Below, in pieces: positions 19,559-30,250 of a DNA stretch of 64,000 nt. Location: contig NZ_LQPW01000031.1 in NCBI RefSeq assembly GCF_002116635.1, positions 62,001-126,000 of the forward strand, given 5' to 3'. The notes below the pieces were generated by a model. That model was not told the DNA's origin. It saw only the letters and a list, made by a program, of their open reading frames with translations, and did no database searches. This DNA is from Mycobacterium szulgai. GTDB taxonomy: Bacteria > Actinomycetota > Actinomycetes > Mycobacteriales > Mycobacteriaceae. Made by a program: the position numbers and the translations under genes. The number at the start of each line of letters is the position of its first letter. The stretch's first letter is position 1.

Positions 19559-20470
19559 TCAGCGGGATTGCCGTCGAGACGCCAGAGCCGCCAGCGCCCC
19601 ACCCGCGGCGCCCAGCGCCAGGGCCGACGGCACTCCGATCCGAGCGGCCTTGCGAGCCGTCCGAAAGTCGCGAATTTCCCATCCTCGTTCGCGCGCCAGA
19701 CTGCGTAGCCGGGCGTCGGGGTTGATGGCGACAGCGGTACCCACCAGCGAGAGCATGGGCACATCGTTATAGCTGTCGGAATAGGCGGTACAGCGTTTGA
19801 GGTTGAGTCCCTCGCGGATGGCCAGCGACCGCACCGCGTGTGCCTTGCCGCTGCCGTGCAGGATCTCGCCGACCAGCCTGCCGGTGAATATCCCGTCGAC
19901 CGATTCGGCGACGGTGCCCAGTGCGCCGGTCAGACCGAGCCGGCGCGCGATGGTGGCTGCCAGCTCGTAGGGCGTCGCGGTGATGAGCCACACCTGCTGA
20001 CCGGCATCGAGATGCATTTGAGTGAGCTCGCGAGTGCCGGCCCAAATCTTGTCGGCAATGATCTCGTCGTAGATCTCCTCGCCCAGGGTTATCAACTGCT
20101 CGACCGACCGGCCCTCGATGAAGGCCAGCGCCTTGCGCCGGCCGGCCGCAACGTCGTCGCTGTTCTCCTTGCCCAGCAGCTGAAACTTGGCCTGGGCATA
20201 GATGAAACCCAGGACGTCGCGATAGGTGAAGTAGTCGCGAGCGGCCAGCCCGCGGCCGAAGTGAACCGCTGAGGATCCCTGTACCAGGGTGTTGTCCACG
20301 TCGAAGAACGCCGCGGCGGTCAGGTCAACCGGCGGCTGCCGCCGGTTGTCGTCGTCGGCACGGATGTCGTCCAGCGCCCGTTCGGCGCTGGCACTGCCGG
20401 CCAGCGATTCCAGGTCGATGCGGCTGGTGTGGTCGTCGTTGCCGGGGAGCCCCAAGTGATAGGAAGCCAT
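19559..20470 (-). CDS. serB1: HAD-IB family phosphatase SerB1-like
   Basis: A phosphohydrolase annotated in M. tuberculosis as phosphoserine phosphatase; true substrate uncertain. HAD motif I is [16 protein letters not shown]; motif II region [18 protein letters not shown]; motif [19 protein letters not shown]-terminal hydrophobic stretch ends the protein. A GTG at 20473 and an ATG at 20470 are in frame; the ATG is chosen since GGAGG lies six bases upstream. At 303 residues it is shorter at the N-terminus than remembered for M. tuberculosis. Confidence 0.88.
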   Translation of the reverse strand: MASYHLGLPGNDDHTSRIDLESLAGSASAERALDDIRADDDNRRQPPVDLTAAAFFDVDNTLVQGSSAVHFGRGLAARDYFTYRDVLGFIYAQAKFQLLGKENSDDVAAGRRKALAFIEGRSVEQLITLGEEIYDEIIADKIWAGTRELTQMHLDAGQQVWLITATPYELAATIARRLGLTGALGTVAESVDGIFTGRLVGEILHGSGKAHAVRSLAIREGLNLKRCTAYSDSYNDVPMLSLVGTAVAINPDARLRSLARERGWEIRDFRTARKAARIGVPSALALGAAGGALAALASRRQSR

Positions 20471-20816
20471 CACACACCTCCCATATCGCTATGCCGGGCC
20501 GTGCCCACGCTGCGGCCGCTACCAAACCCTATCCGGCAAGCGCGTTACGGGCAGGAGCCGCGCCTGCCCCGCGGGCACGGTCCGATCTTGAAACCCGGAC
20601 GGCCTTACGTAGCGAGGCGAGGGCGTAACAAGATGTATTCGAAATTCGAAATGCTTAGCGGTGCTTAGCGCGCCAGCGGTAGCGTCTACGCTGCTAGCTC
20701 AACATGACATCGGATGAGTACGCGGATCGGATTTTCTGGGAGGTACGGGTTCGCGCTATGGGCGCTCTAAGCTGCACCTTAGATTGGCCAAGCCAGGGCC
20801 GAAACGGGGCACGAGC
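20471..20816. other. Divergent intergenic region, serB1 / mmpS2
   Basis: A 346-base gap between divergent genes. It contains the serB1 ribosome site (GGGAGG, minus strand), a short inverted repeat AGCGT-CT-ACGCT around 20680-20695, and the mmpS2 leader. No ORF here is convincing. It must hold promoters for both directions; mmpS-mmpL pairs are often controlled by a TetR-type regulator, but none is adjacent. Confidence 0.5.
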
Positions 20817-21254
20817 GTGATTCGAATTACCAGGGCTGTGAAGCGAGGGTGGCTGCTGCTGGCTGTGATCGCGGTGGCGATTGTCGCGGGGTCCACTATC
20901 TATCGGCTGCACCGCATTTTCGGCGCTCACGAACTTCCTGTGGTGCGGATGAAGGCCGACGACGATTTCCCTCAGTTCAACCCCAAGCACGTGACGTATG
21001 AGGTCTTCGGCCCGGCACCGACGGCAAGAATCACTTACCTGGACCCAGATGCCAAGGTGCAAAAACTGGAGAACATACCGCTTCCGTGGTCCACAACCAT
21101 TTCGACCACGCTGTCTTCGGTCACCGTCAACCTATTGGCGCAGAGTAACGGCGACGTGATCGGCTGCCGGATCCTTGTTAACGGCACAGTCAAGGACGAG
21201 CAGTCTGAGCACGGCCTCAAAGCCCTGACAATCTGCCAGGTATCGGCGGCATGA
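20817..21254 (+). CDS. mmpS2: MmpS-family membrane protein MmpS2-like
   Basis: A 145-residue accessory protein of the MmpL transporter. One N-terminal membrane segment ([20 protein letters not shown]) is followed by a periplasmic domain with the MmpS features [28 protein letters not shown] and ISCR-like [13 protein letters not shown]. The GTG at 20817 gives [11 protein letters not shown] and matches the family; an upstream TTG at 20784 adds an unlikely lead. It overlaps mmpL2 by ATGA, the usual arrangement for a transporter pair. Confidence 0.9.
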   Translation: MIRITRAVKRGWLLLAVIAVAIVAGSTIYRLHRIFGAHELPVVRMKADDDFPQFNPKHVTYEVFGPAPTARITYLDPDAKVQKLENIPLPWSTTISTTLSSVTVNLLAQSNGDVIGCRILVNGTVKDEQSEHGLKALTICQVSAA

Positions 21255-24202
21255 CCAAGCTGGACCCCGCCCCAACTGCACGGCGGCCTCTCCTGCCACG
21301 GATGATCCACCGGTTTGCAATAGTGATCGTCCTGTTCTGGCTGGCGCTGACCGGCATCGTCAATCTCACCGTGCCGCAGTTGGAACAGGTCGGAAAAGCG
21401 CACTCGGTGTCTATGACCCCGCGCGACGCCGAATCGATTCAGGCAGTAAAGCACATTGGTCAGGTATTCAACGAGTTTGATTCCGATAACACGGTGACGG
21501 TTGTGCTGGAAAGCACTAATCCGCTTGGCGACGACGCGCACCGCTTTTATAGCGAGTTGATCAAGCGACTTTCCGCAGATACCCGCCACGTCGCGCACAT
21601 TCAGGATTTCTGGGGCGATCCTCTGACCGCAGCCGGATCTCAGAGCGCCGACGATAAAGCCGCTTACGTCGTGATCTACCTCGTCGGCAACAACGAAACG
21701 GCGGCATACAAGTCAGTAGCGGCCGTGCGGCATATCATCGATACCACACCGGCGCCTCCGGGCCTCAAGGCCTACGTCACCGGTCCGACCGCCCTTAATG
21801 CCGACCAATCGGAGGCAGGCGACAAAAGTATCGCCAAGGTCACCTTGATAACCAGCTTGGTGATCGCGGTAATGCTGCTCATCATATACCGCTCTGTCGT
21901 CACCATGATTCTTGTCTTGGTCATCGTCGGAATTGACTTGGGTGCAATTCGCGGCGTCATAGCCTTTCTCTCGTACCACAACGTCTTCAACCTCTCCACC
22001 TTCGCGACCAACCTGCTCGTGCTCTTGGCTATTGCGGCCAGCACCGACTATGCGATATTCATGCTCGGCCGATATCACGAGGCTCGATACGCCGGCGAAG
22101 ATCGAGAAACCGCCTTTTACTCAATGTTTCACGGCACGGCCCACGTAATCTTGGGTTCTGGGTTGACCATTGCCGGCGCCATGTATTGCCTGAGTTTTGC
22201 CCGTCTGCCCTATTTTCAGACGATCGGCGCTCCGTGCGCGATAGGCATGCTCGTTGCGGTCTTGGCGGCGATCAGCCTCGGTCCCGCCGTACTGGCCCTG
22301 GCCAGCTTTTTCAAGCTCCTCGATCCCAAGCACCGGATGAACACGCGGCGGTGGCGCCGCATCGGAACCGCGATTGTGCGTTGGCCCGGCCCGATTTTGG
22401 CAATGTCAATCTTGATCGCCCTGATCGGTCTGCTCGCCTTGCCGAGTTACAAGACGACCTACGACTTGCGCAGATTCATGCCGGCCAGTATGCCGTCCAA
22501 TGTCGGGGATACGGCTGCGGGCCGGCACTTCTCGCAAGCTCGGCTCAACCCCGAGGTGCTCATGATCGAAAGCGATCATGACATGCGCAATGCCGTCGAC
22601 ATGCTGGTACTGGATAAGGTCGCCAAAGGCATCTTCCACACCCCGGGCGTCGCGCAGGTCAAGGCGATCACCCGCCCACTGGGTACCTCCATGAAGCACG
22701 CATCGCTACCGTTCGTCATCAGCATGCAGGGCGTCTCCAATAGCGAGAACATGCAATTCATGAGGGCCCGACTGGACGACATGCTGGTCCAGGTCGACGC
22801 CATGAATACGACGATTGCCACGATGCACACGATGTACCGGCTCATGGGCGAGATCATCGATACCACGGTGAACATGGATCATCTGACGCACGACATGTCG
22901 GATATCACCGACACCCTGCGCGACCGACTTGCTGACTTCGAGGATTTCTTCCGGCCCATTCGTTCCTACTTCTACTGGGAAAAGCACTGTTACGACATCC
23001 CGGTGTGTCAGTCGATACGATCAATATTCGATATGTTCGACAGTGTCGATCAATTGAGTGAAAAGCTCGAATACCTCGTCAAGAACCTGGATATCCTGAT
23101 TACGCTCTTACCGCAGGTGCGGGCGCAGATCCCCATCATGATCGACACGATGACGCTCATGCGCGACCAGTTGATCGTCTGGCACAATACGCTGCAGTCG
23201 TTGTATAAGCAGTCGGACACCAGTAGCGCCAAGGACCCCGGTGCGATGGGCCGAGTCTTTGACGCCGCCCAAGTCGACGATTCGTTCTACCTGCCCCAGT
23301 CGGCTTTTGAGAATCCAGATTTCAAGCGTGGCCTGAAGATGTTCTTGTCGCCGGACGGCAAGGCTGCGCGTTTCATCATCGCGCTGGACGGTAATCCGGC
23401 GTCGCAGACGGGCATCTCTCGTGTCGTCCCGATAAAGCAGGCGGCAGTGGAGGCGATTAAAGGAACTCCTTTGCAAGGCGCTGCCATCTATATGGGTGGC
23501 ACGGCCTCGACATTCAGGGATATTCAAGAGGGTGCGTTATATGACCTTCTGATCGCCGGCATTGCCGCGATCAGTCTGATTTTGATAATCATGATGATTA
23601 TCACTCGAAGCATCGTCGCCGCTGCGGTCATCGTTGGAACCGTATTGCTTTCGATGGGTGCCTCTTTCGGGATCTCTGTGTTGGTTTGGGAAGATATTCT
23701 CGGCATCCAGTTATACTGGATGGTATTGGCGATGTCGGTAATTCTGCTTTTGGCAGTGGGATCCGACTATAATTTGCTGCTGATCTCTCGGCTCAAAGAA
23801 GAAATCGGTGCCGGCTTGAATACGGGAATCATCCGTGCGATGGCCGGCACCGGCGGAGTGGTGACGGCGGCGGGCATGGTTTTCGCGGTCACCATGTCAC
23901 TTTTTGTGTTCAGCGATTTGCGGATCATCGGCCAGATCGGGACCACGATCGGGTTGGGCTTGCTGTTCGACACGCTGATCGTGCGTTCGTTCATGACGCC
24001 GTCCATTGCCGCCTTACTCGGGCGCTGGTTCTGGTGGCCGCAACGGGTCCGTCCGCGCCCGGCCAGCCTGATGCTGCGGTCGTCGGGCCCCCGCCGTTTG
24101 GTGCGTGCCCTGTTGCTGCCGCCCCCGAACGGTCACTCGCCGGCTCGGGGCCGGCCACCGGTCGAGGTCGGTTCGCCCGACGGCGGCACTCTCAGGCCAT
24201 GA
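21251..24202 (+). CDS. mmpL2: MmpL-family RND transporter MmpL2-like
   Basis: A 983-residue inner-membrane RND lipid transporter. A first helix ([18 protein letters not shown]) precedes a large periplasmic loop, then a five-helix bundle; the pattern repeats in the second half. The proton-relay Asp-Tyr pairs are in [14 protein letters not shown] and [14 protein letters not shown]. The long second periplasmic loop, about 420-750, is rich in Met and Asp. The cargo of MmpL2 is unknown. In M. tuberculosis the next gene is Rv0508; here a 12-kb island intervenes. Confidence 0.94.
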   Translation: MTKLDPAPTARRPLLPRMIHRFAIVIVLFWLALTGIVNLTVPQLEQVGKAHSVSMTPRDAESIQAVKHIGQVFNEFDSDNTVTVVLESTNPLGDDAHRFYSELIKRLSADTRHVAHIQDFWGDPLTAAGSQSADDKAAYVVIYLVGNNETAAYKSVAAVRHIIDTTPAPPGLKAYVTGPTALNADQSEAGDKSIAKVTLITSLVIAVMLLIIYRSVVTMILVLVIVGIDLGAIRGVIAFLSYHNVFNLSTFATNLLVLLAIAASTDYAIFMLGRYHEARYAGEDRETAFYSMFHGTAHVILGSGLTIAGAMYCLSFARLPYFQTIGAPCAIGMLVAVLAAISLGPAVLALASFFKLLDPKHRMNTRRWRRIGTAIVRWPGPILAMSILIALIGLLALPSYKTTYDLRRFMPASMPSNVGDTAAGRHFSQARLNPEVLMIESDHDMRNAVDMLVLDKVAKGIFHTPGVAQVKAITRPLGTSMKHASLPFVISMQGVSNSENMQFMRARLDDMLVQVDAMNTTIATMHTMYRLMGEIIDTTVNMDHLTHDMSDITDTLRDRLADFEDFFRPIRSYFYWEKHCYDIPVCQSIRSIFDMFDSVDQLSEKLEYLVKNLDILITLLPQVRAQIPIMIDTMTLMRDQLIVWHNTLQSLYKQSDTSSAKDPGAMGRVFDAAQVDDSFYLPQSAFENPDFKRGLKMFLSPDGKAARFIIALDGNPASQTGISRVVPIKQAAVEAIKGTPLQGAAIYMGGTASTFRDIQEGALYDLLIAGIAAISLILIIMMIITRSIVAAAVIVGTVLLSMGASFGISVLVWEDILGIQLYWMVLAMSVILLLAVGSDYNLLLISRLKEEIGAGLNTGIIRAMAGTGGVVTAAGMVFAVTMSLFVFSDLRIIGQIGTTIGLGLLFDTLIVRSFMTPSIAALLGRWFWWPQRVRPRPASLMLRSSGPRRLVRALLLPPPNGHSPARGRPPVEVGSPDGGTLRP

Positions 24203-24310
24203 CCACGAGTCAATAGGCCGCCGCAGACCTTTCATTGCTTTCGCTGGGTGCAACGGTTGGTTCAAAAGCTTCTACTAGACGCCTTGGCGCGTTGCGGGGA
24301 CGCTTAACTC

Positions 24311-25102
24311 ATGACCACACCCGCGGCCTTTGCGATCGATTCGATGCCCCGCGGCGGCCCAGACTCGTCCTGGCTGGACCGTCGGCTGCAAACCGACGTA
24401 TTGGAATACACCGATCGCTACGACGTACCTGACGAAACCAAGCAGTTCGTTGTCACCGCGCTGGATGACATGGGCACGCGCAATGGCACACACGAGACGA
24501 TCGCTGGTTACGTAGTCAATCTTGTCGCCGGGATCGACAAGCCCCGCATCCTCGAACTGGGCGCCGGTCATGGCCGTCTTTCCGAGCAGATTCTGCGATT
24601 GCACCCGACCGCTGAGCTCACCATTACCGACTTGGACCCGCATTCCGTGCATAACGTTGCCAGCGGGCCACTGGGTCGCAACCCGCGCGCGCGAACGAAG
24701 GTCGTTGACGCCACCAATATCGACGATCCCGACAACAGCTACGACCTGGTCGTATTCGCCTATGCCTTCCATCACCTGCCGCCGTCGGTCGCAGCCAGGG
24801 CGATCGCCGAGGCCACTCGCGTCGGCAAGACCTTCCTCATCGTCGACCTCATGCGGTGGCCATCTCTAGGCCTGTTACTGGTGCCGCTTCTTATCCTGCC
24901 CATCATCGCGGTGCGGGTGCGACCGCTCGCCGCCGCACGTGCGGTCATGCATGACGCGCTCATCAGCCATCTGCGTGCTTACAGCAAGTCGGCCTTTGCC
25001 GCCCTCGGAAAGGCGGCGGACCCACAGATGCGAGTTGAGTTCTTGCCGACGCCCAAGTTCCGCCCGCGCGCCCGGGCACTCATTTTCCGACGGGCGGTCT
25101 GA
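24311..25102 (+). CDS. Class I SAM-dependent methyltransferase
   Basis: A 263-residue protein with SAM motif I at about 77-85 (ILELGAGHGRLSEQIL), motif II acidic loop LTITDLDPHS, motif III VVDATNIDDPDNSYDLVVFAYAF starting near 136, and HHLPPS after it. A hydrophobic stretch, WPSLGLLLVPLLILPIIAV, near 185-203 suggests membrane contact or a lipid substrate. GGGGACG upstream of the ATG could serve as ribosome site. It is the first gene of the island after mmpL2, but the substrate is unknown. Confidence 0.85.
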   Translation: MTTPAAFAIDSMPRGGPDSSWLDRRLQTDVLEYTDRYDVPDETKQFVVTALDDMGTRNGTHETIAGYVVNLVAGIDKPRILELGAGHGRLSEQILRLHPTAELTITDLDPHSVHNVASGPLGRNPRARTKVVDATNIDDPDNSYDLVVFAYAFHHLPPSVAARAIAEATRVGKTFLIVDLMRWPSLGLLLVPLLILPIIAVRVRPLAAARAVMHDALISHLRAYSKSAFAALGKAADPQMRVEFLPTPKFRPRARALIFRRAV

Positions 25103-25109
25103 CGGCGCG

Positions 25110-25177
25110 TTATGCGGGATGACAGGCACCCGTGGCCGTGCGGGCCGGGTTGCTCTTTAGTGCCGGGAACGCGCGGT
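25110..25177 (-). pseudogene. Decayed copy of the 3' end of the CocE/NonD hydrolase gene
   Basis: About 65 bases match the last codons of the hydrolase gene 1.7 kb downstream (26799-26870) with scattered mismatches and small indels. The shared core GGGATGACAGGCACCCG is identical in both, followed by matching CCGTGC and GGCC blocks. In the copy the frame is broken by a missing base next to the stop. It lies immediately after the methyltransferase and on the same strand as the hydrolase. It looks like a remnant of a duplicated or replaced hydrolase gene. Confidence 0.55.
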
Positions 25178-25307
25178 GGTCATTGTGCCGGTGGCGGTGC
25201 CGGCATCGGCGAGGGCGAATCCGGCCGCTCGCTGATTCATGGTCATTGCTGCGGAGTCCGTGATGCTCGCGTCCTGCTCGGTGAATGCCGAATTCGCTGT
25301 GAACGAT

Positions 25308-26474
25308 TTATGGCGCAGCCGCCTCCCAACTGCTCGGCAGCATCGGCACCGGTGTTGTGCCGCCAAACCCATCGCAACCACCGATCGTGGCCAAGCCGCC
25401 AGCTGGCGCCACGCTCCCGTGAGCCTGGGACCCGGCAAAACCTATTAGCCCAGCGGTGCGAACAACAGACACCGCCGACGCCGGCGCTGCGGACGCGCAC
25501 CCAACCGTCGCCGCTGATGCCGCTGGCGCAACGGCCGCAGTCCCCGCAATCGAACCGGCAGGCGTTGCCGCGAAAGGACTTGCTACGGCCGACGCAGCGC
25601 CCAAATTAAGACCGCCACCGAGGATCCATTCAATAACCGCGTCGGCGAACAAGAAGGGATTTATCAAGACCTGGAAAGCCACACTGGCAACCAAATCCCA
25701 AAGCATGTAGACAACATGCAGCAATGCAAGTGCATCGGCAAGGTCACCGGACAAGAGTATCAGCAAAGCCTCAACGACAAGGATCGGCGAAAATATGATC
25801 GCCACCAATGAGTATCCCACCAATAGAAAAAGGTCTATCGCTTCTTGCAGCAGAAATACTAATAATGCCTGCAAAAATTGCTCAATTGGCGTGAGGGTAG
25901 CAGCGGCAGTAATGCTATGGACGATAGCGGCCGTGGATTTGATAATGATAGGTGCCGGGGCGGTATGCGGTGCTGAGGCTAGCGCAGCGGCACTGACGGC
26001 CTCATAGGCGCTCATGGTGGCGGCGGCTTGGATCCACATTCGCACGTAGTCGGCTTCATTGAGTGCGATGGGGATGGTGTTGATGCCAAAGAAGTTCGTG
26101 CCGACCAGCGCCGCGTGGGTGGCATGGTTGGCCGCCAACTCGCCCAACGTCGGCATCGCCGCGACCGCAGTGACGTAGGCCGTAGCGGCAATGTCGTGAG
26201 CGGCAGCAGTAACCGCGCTATCGGCGCCGGCCTGCATCAGCCACGCCAGATACGGCGTGTATGCCGCCTCGCAGATCTCACTGCTTGGTCCTTGCCATGC
26301 GTCGGCGGTCATCGCGGCTAGCACCGTGGTGAGTTCCTCGGCCGCCGCCGCATACTCGGCGCTCAGCGACGACCATTCCGCGGCGGCGGCCATCAGCGGT
26401 GCCGGGCCCGGACCGGCAGTAAGCAACGCCGAATGCATTTCCGGCGGCGAACCCATCCACATTCCGGCCGTCAT
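25308..26474 (-). CDS. PPE-family protein, PPW subfamily
   Basis: A 388-residue PPE protein, expected to be exported by an ESX (type VII) system. The N-terminal domain has the PPE triad at residues 10-12, the WQG turn in DAWQGPSSE, and the AAAAEW and YAAAAEEL helices. A hydrophobic middle part follows ([19 protein letters not shown] and further). The end fits the PPW subfamily: GFAGSQAHG, then [15 protein letters not shown], which has the PxxPxxW motif. No PE gene is adjacent, so its partner must be elsewhere or unnecessary. The ATG at 26474 starts [12 protein letters not shown]. Confidence 0.88.
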   Translation of the reverse strand: MTAGMWMGSPPEMHSALLTAGPGPAPLMAAAAEWSSLSAEYAAAAEELTTVLAAMTADAWQGPSSEICEAAYTPYLAWLMQAGADSAVTAAAHDIAATAYVTAVAAMPTLGELAANHATHAALVGTNFFGINTIPIALNEADYVRMWIQAAATMSAYEAVSAAALASAPHTAPAPIIIKSTAAIVHSITAAATLTPIEQFLQALLVFLLQEAIDLFLLVGYSLVAIIFSPILVVEALLILLSGDLADALALLHVVYMLWDLVASVAFQVLINPFLFADAVIEWILGGGLNLGAASAVASPFAATPAGSIAGTAAVAPAASAATVGCASAAPASAVSVVRTAGLIGFAGSQAHGSVAPAGGLATIGGCDGFGGTTPVPMLPSSWEAAAP

Positions 26475-26798
26475 TTCGTTTTTCCTACGAGCGCATTCGA
26501 CAATAGCGCGATGACGGGGGCATGACGGCCGTGGAAAATGCTACACCTCAAATTTCACGTCGATTCCCGGGCAATATCAGATCTCCAGCCCGGAACTGCC
26601 GAACGCGTAATCATTGGCGGTGCTGATCGCGGGCATGGCAAGAGTAAGTAGTATGTCCCTACTGCTGCAACTGCTAATCAATTCGAATCTATTGTGAGGC
26701 GATAGATGTCAACTATGAACCGAACAATCTAATGCGAACCGTATTTTACGGAGACGAAGATGATGAAATCGATTCGATGGGGGACGGGCGAGTGTGTG
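26475..26798. other. Intergenic region between PPE gene and hydrolase gene
   Basis: A 324-base gap on the minus strand from the end of the hydrolase gene to the start of the PPE gene, more A+T-rich than its neighbours in 26530-26780. It should hold the PPE promoter. A plus-strand ATGATG at 26760 with GGAG before it opens a frame through the hydrolase gene in antisense; I do not consider this a gene. Nothing else was recognised. Confidence 0.4.
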
Positions 26799-28487
26799 CT
26801 ATGCCGGGATGACAGGCACCCGCAGCCGTGCAGGCCGCTGTGCTCCCCAGTGCAGGGTGCAACGCGCCGGCGGGCCCGGCACGTACAGAGCCGGGAAAGC
26901 GCCGTACAGGGGATTGCGTGGGGCGAGCTGTCGGCCCGCAACCAGAAGGCGGATGCGGTCGCCGGCGTGAAAGACAGTGGCGGATGGCCCGAGCGCGACT
27001 TCGACGGGAACGATTTCGCCGGGCGAAAGGGGTTGCTGTCGTCGGAAAGTGTGTACTGGCTCGTATTCAGTGGACTGCTGCGTATTGATTTCACGCAAAG
27101 ACGCGCGTTGCCATCCCGTCGCCACTCGATCGCGCCCGAAGCCATAAGATCCTTCGAACGGAATCCATTGGTCGCCAACCCATTTCTCGACTCCGACAAA
27201 CAGCGTTACATCGTCGGCGCCTTCGACTGACACCCACAGGGCCAGGCTCATCGGGCCCGTGAGTTCGAGATCCGTCTCCACGGGGAAGGTGAATGCCGCC
27301 GCGCGCCGCCGGGTACGAAAGGTGACAGATCCGTCCACCGTCGGTGCCGAGGTGCCAAGGTGCCCATCTTCGGCGAGGTAGAGATCACGCCATTGCGTGC
27401 GCGCCAGCGGCCACTCCTGCTCGGTGCGCACCTCGGAAATGACGTCGCCGCGTTCACGCACCTCGAGCCGAACCCGAGGCGGCTCAGGCACATCCCGGTG
27501 TTTGAGGTAGCGCTCGAAGAAGGCGAGCTGAGCCAGGCGGGCGTCGTCGCCGTAGAAGGTGGCCCACTTTCCATCACGGTGGGTATAGACGAATTTTTCT
27601 GTTGCACCTACCTGTTCGAATGCGCGGAAGGATCCACGACTGTGCAGGTTGTTGTCCGAGAAGCTGGCGCAGACGAGCATCGGGATCTCGATCTTGCCGA
27701 GGTCGGGTATCAGCGACTGCCACCACTGGTCGTGAAGCGGGTGCGTCTTGCGTTGCACGCCAAGGTCTTCGGTGGTGCGCATGGTGTGTTTGATAGCGGC
27801 CTGCCAGATTCTGGAGAATCCGCTTTCGACGACTCCGCCCGGAGTGAATAGGTCGCGGTAGGCGTCGGTGAGACCTTCCCACGGACAAATCGCCTTCAGG
27901 CTAGGTGGGGCCAGCGCGGCCGCCTTGTACTGCGATATGGCCAGGTAGGACACGCCAAGCATGCCGACGCTGCCGCTAGACCACCGCTGAGCGCCGGCCC
28001 ACTCGACTAGCTCGTAGACATCTTGGGCTTCCTGATCGGATAGGAGGGCTCCGGCGCCCTCCGAGCGGCCGGCGCCGCGCAGATCAGCGTTGACCACCGC
28101 GTATCCCTGGGCCAGCCACCAGACCGGATCAGGTGCCTCCCAACTGGTTTGGTCGGAGATGTCGAATGGGGCGGTCTGACGCATGATGCGAAACTGCGGG
28201 TTGAGGCTCCATCGGCGCCCCCTGCGTTTGGGACAATTGTCCTTCCCGTATGGGTGGGCCGCGAGGAGGACCGGGAACGGCCCCTCGCCATGAGGCCGAT
28301 AGACGTTGATCCGCAGCACCACACCGTCGCGCAGGTGGACTGCTACGTCGCGCTCTACCACGAGATCGGCCGGAGCTGCCGCCACCCGCACGGGTGGACG
28401 AAGGATCTTGCGAAGACGGGCCGCCGCATACCGAGTGGCGCCGGGACGCTTCCACGGACGGTCGTAGATTGGATACTGCGACGTCAT
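26799..28487 (-). CDS. CocE/NonD-family hydrolase (X-Pro dipeptidyl-peptidase type)
   Basis: A 562-residue alpha/beta hydrolase with a C-terminal jelly-roll domain. The nucleophile is Ser180 in GMLGVSYLAISQ. Other core features are VLLAAHPYGKDN, VVNADLRGAGRSEG, the aspartate region CASFSDNNLHSRGS and the histidine in YTHRDGKWATFY. Members cleave cocaine-like esters, acyl amides or glutaryl-cephalosporins; the substrate here is unknown. AGGAG five bases before the ATG at 28487 fixes the start; an extended frame to 28568 runs into the LysR gene. It is second in a LysR-hydrolase operon. Confidence 0.9.
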   Translation of the reverse strand: MTSQYPIYDRPWKRPGATRYAAARLRKILRPPVRVAAAPADLVVERDVAVHLRDGVVLRINVYRPHGEGPFPVLLAAHPYGKDNCPKRRGRRWSLNPQFRIMRQTAPFDISDQTSWEAPDPVWWLAQGYAVVNADLRGAGRSEGAGALLSDQEAQDVYELVEWAGAQRWSSGSVGMLGVSYLAISQYKAAALAPPSLKAICPWEGLTDAYRDLFTPGGVVESGFSRIWQAAIKHTMRTTEDLGVQRKTHPLHDQWWQSLIPDLGKIEIPMLVCASFSDNNLHSRGSFRAFEQVGATEKFVYTHRDGKWATFYGDDARLAQLAFFERYLKHRDVPEPPRVRLEVRERGDVISEVRTEQEWPLARTQWRDLYLAEDGHLGTSAPTVDGSVTFRTRRRAAAFTFPVETDLELTGPMSLALWVSVEGADDVTLFVGVEKWVGDQWIPFEGSYGFGRDRVATGWQRASLREINTQQSTEYEPVHTFRRQQPLSPGEIVPVEVALGPSATVFHAGDRIRLLVAGRQLAPRNPLYGAFPALYVPGPPARCTLHWGAQRPARLRVPVIPA

Positions 28488-28513
28488 GTTAACTCCTAAA
28501 TCCGCAGCCGGTT

Positions 28514-29437
28514 TCAGCCCGCGATGCGACGCGCGGGACCCGTAGCATCGCGTTCCGGCAACCCGCAAGACTCGATCACACTGTCGCGGAAGGCGGCTCC
28601 GGATGGAGGCAGATACCTGTTGGCCATCCAGCCGATCGCGATCGGTCGCACCAGTTGCTGATCATCGACCGCTATCTCGACGACGCCGGGAGTCGGCGCG
28701 GCTGCTTTGGGCAGCACAGCGACTCCCAGCCGCGCAGCAATCAAGCCGCGCAACGTGGTGAGGTCAGTTCCCTCGAAGGCGATCGTCGGCGTGATCGAAT
28801 GGCGCATGCAAGCGTCGTCAAAGATCCTGCGTAGCGTGTGACCTCGGTCGAGGGCAACAAACTGTTGTCCAGCAAGTTCTTCGAAGCCGATCACGTCTCG
28901 GTGAGCCAGCGGATGCTGCCGGTCGACCACGGCGTAGAGCTGCTGGGTGAACAGGTTGCGCCATTTCACGCCCGGCGCCTCGTCGAACGCCATGGGATAG
29001 CTGAGGCAGACGTCGATTACGCCCTTGGTCAGGTCTTCGACAAGTGTGGGTCCGGAGCCTTGCCGCAATATGAAGCGCGACCAGGGATGGTGCTCATGAT
29101 GACGGCGGATCAAGCGGGGCACGGTCGCAGCGCCGAGTGATACCAAGAATCCCAGTGCCACGGTGCCGCTGTCGACACCGGCAAGCTGGCGGACGTCGGA
29201 AACGGCCGTCTCGAGGCTGCGCTGCGCAGTTCGACTTGCCCTCAGGAACGCTTGTCCAAACCGGTTGAGTTCATTGCCCCGCCCGCACCGGGTGAATAGT
29301 TCGACCCCGATCTCGGATTCGAGCATGGCGATGGCCCGGCTGACCGTCGACTGGGACACCGCCAGCCGCTCAGCGGCATCACGCAGCGTGCCGACGTCTG
29401 CGACCGTCTGGAAATAACGCAGCTGATAAAGCTCCAT
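28514..29437 (-). CDS. LysR-family transcriptional regulator
   Basis: A 307-residue regulator. The N-terminal HTH reads LYQLRYFQTVADVGTLRDAAERL region followed by SQSTVSRAIAMLESEIGVELF. The effector domain begins SGTVALGFLVSLGA. The ATG at 29437 has GGAGG a few bases upstream; an extension to 29542 is unlikely. It is 26 bases ahead of the hydrolase gene on the same strand and most likely controls it, and it is divergent from the TetR gene across two palindromes. Confidence 0.9.
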   Translation of the reverse strand: MELYQLRYFQTVADVGTLRDAAERLAVSQSTVSRAIAMLESEIGVELFTRCGRGNELNRFGQAFLRASRTAQRSLETAVSDVRQLAGVDSGTVALGFLVSLGAATVPRLIRRHHEHHPWSRFILRQGSGPTLVEDLTKGVIDVCLSYPMAFDEAPGVKWRNLFTQQLYAVVDRQHPLAHRDVIGFEELAGQQFVALDRGHTLRRIFDDACMRHSITPTIAFEGTDLTTLRGLIAARLGVAVLPKAAAPTPGVVEIAVDDQQLVRPIAIGWMANRYLPPSGAAFRDSVIESCGLPERDATGPARRIAG

Positions 29438-29540
29438 ACCGCCTCCAACCCTCCTTGCGCACTGGATCGGTGCCCGCTCGTCACCCATCGGATAGCTACC
29501 GTGCAGCGGTTCCCACATGCGTTTCGCCTGATTACATCGC

Positions 29541-29580
29541 ATTAGAGTAGCACTCTAATCTATTTTAGTTCCACTAAAAT
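29541..29580. promoter_or_regulatory. Two matched palindromic operators between LysR and TetR genes
   Basis: Two perfect palindromes with identical geometry, arms of eight and a three-base centre. The first is ATTAGAGT-AGC-ACTCTAAT at 29541-29559; the second is ATTTTAGT-TCC-ACTAAAAT at 29562-29580. They share ATTnnAGTnnnACTnnAAT. Their centres are 21 bases apart, about two helical turns, so two dimers would sit on one face. The second ends 22 bases before the TetR start. This is the expected form of a TetR-family operator pair. Confidence 0.75.
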
Positions 29581-29602
29581 CTTTTCGGGTAGGCTAGGCC
29601 GG

Positions 29603-30250
29603 GTGGAGAGCAAGCGGCCTCGCAATACGACCCGGTTGCGCGAAGCCGGGGCCGCCTCACGCGCCGAGACCCGCAGACTGCTACTGGAGGCCGCTGCCGA
29701 AGAATTTGCTCGAGTCGGCTATGTCGCGGCCACCGTCAACCGCATCGCCGAACGTGCCGGGGTTACTGTGCAGACGCTCTACCTGGCTTGGGGCAGCAAA
29801 CGCGCGCTGCTGCGCGCATATCTGTTCAGCACCCTTACCCCAGGTGCGACGCCATCGCCGAAGTACTATGCGGCTCAATTTCATCCAGACACGCCCGCCG
29901 GCACCCTGGCTCAGATTGCGACATGGTTCTGCATCATTGCCAAGCGCTCAGCGCTGGCGTGGCAGGCCTATCGCGAAGGAGCTGCCGTCGATAAGGCGAT
30001 CGCAGAAGAATGGCAGGAGCTACAGGTACTGCGCCGCGGAACATTCCAAGAGCTGCTGTCCACCATCCCCGACGAGGCGCTGCAACTTCCCCGACAACAG
30101 GCCGCGGATACCGCATGGGCACTGGCCAGCCCGGTCATCTACGAGCTGATGGTGGGCAGCGCCGGCTACACCCTTGAGCAGTTCGAGTCCTGGCTTGCCG
30201 CAAATCTGCAGGGAGCGATTCTACGAAGCGTTCCGGTGCAAGAAGCCTGA
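29603..30250 (+). CDS. TetR-family transcriptional regulator
   Basis: A 215-residue regulator. The N-terminal HTH domain reads [19 protein letters not shown] then [20 protein letters not shown] and [10 protein letters not shown], a typical TetR pattern at residues about 20-70. The remaining helices form the ligand domain, with no recognised ligand. The GTG at 29603 is used; GGGT and GGCC lie upstream but no strong ribosome site. Its likely operators are the two palindromes just upstream. The 3' end overlaps the convergent PPE gene by 30 bases. Confidence 0.9.
   Translation: MESKRPRNTTRLREAGAASRAETRRLLLEAAAEEFARVGYVAATVNRIAERAGVTVQTLYLAWGSKRALLRAYLFSTLTPGATPSPKYYAAQFHPDTPAGTLAQIATWFCIIAKRSALAWQAYREGAAVDKAIAEEWQELQVLRRGTFQELLSTIPDEALQLPRQQAADTAWALASPVIYELMVGSAGYTLEQFESWLAANLQGAILRSVPVQEA

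Noticed and set aside
26760..27230. Plus-strand 156-residue frame opening with GGAG and MMKSIRW
   Set aside because: It runs fully antisense to the well-supported hydrolase gene, is Arg-rich, and ends without any recognisable domain; the start site resemblance is probably chance.
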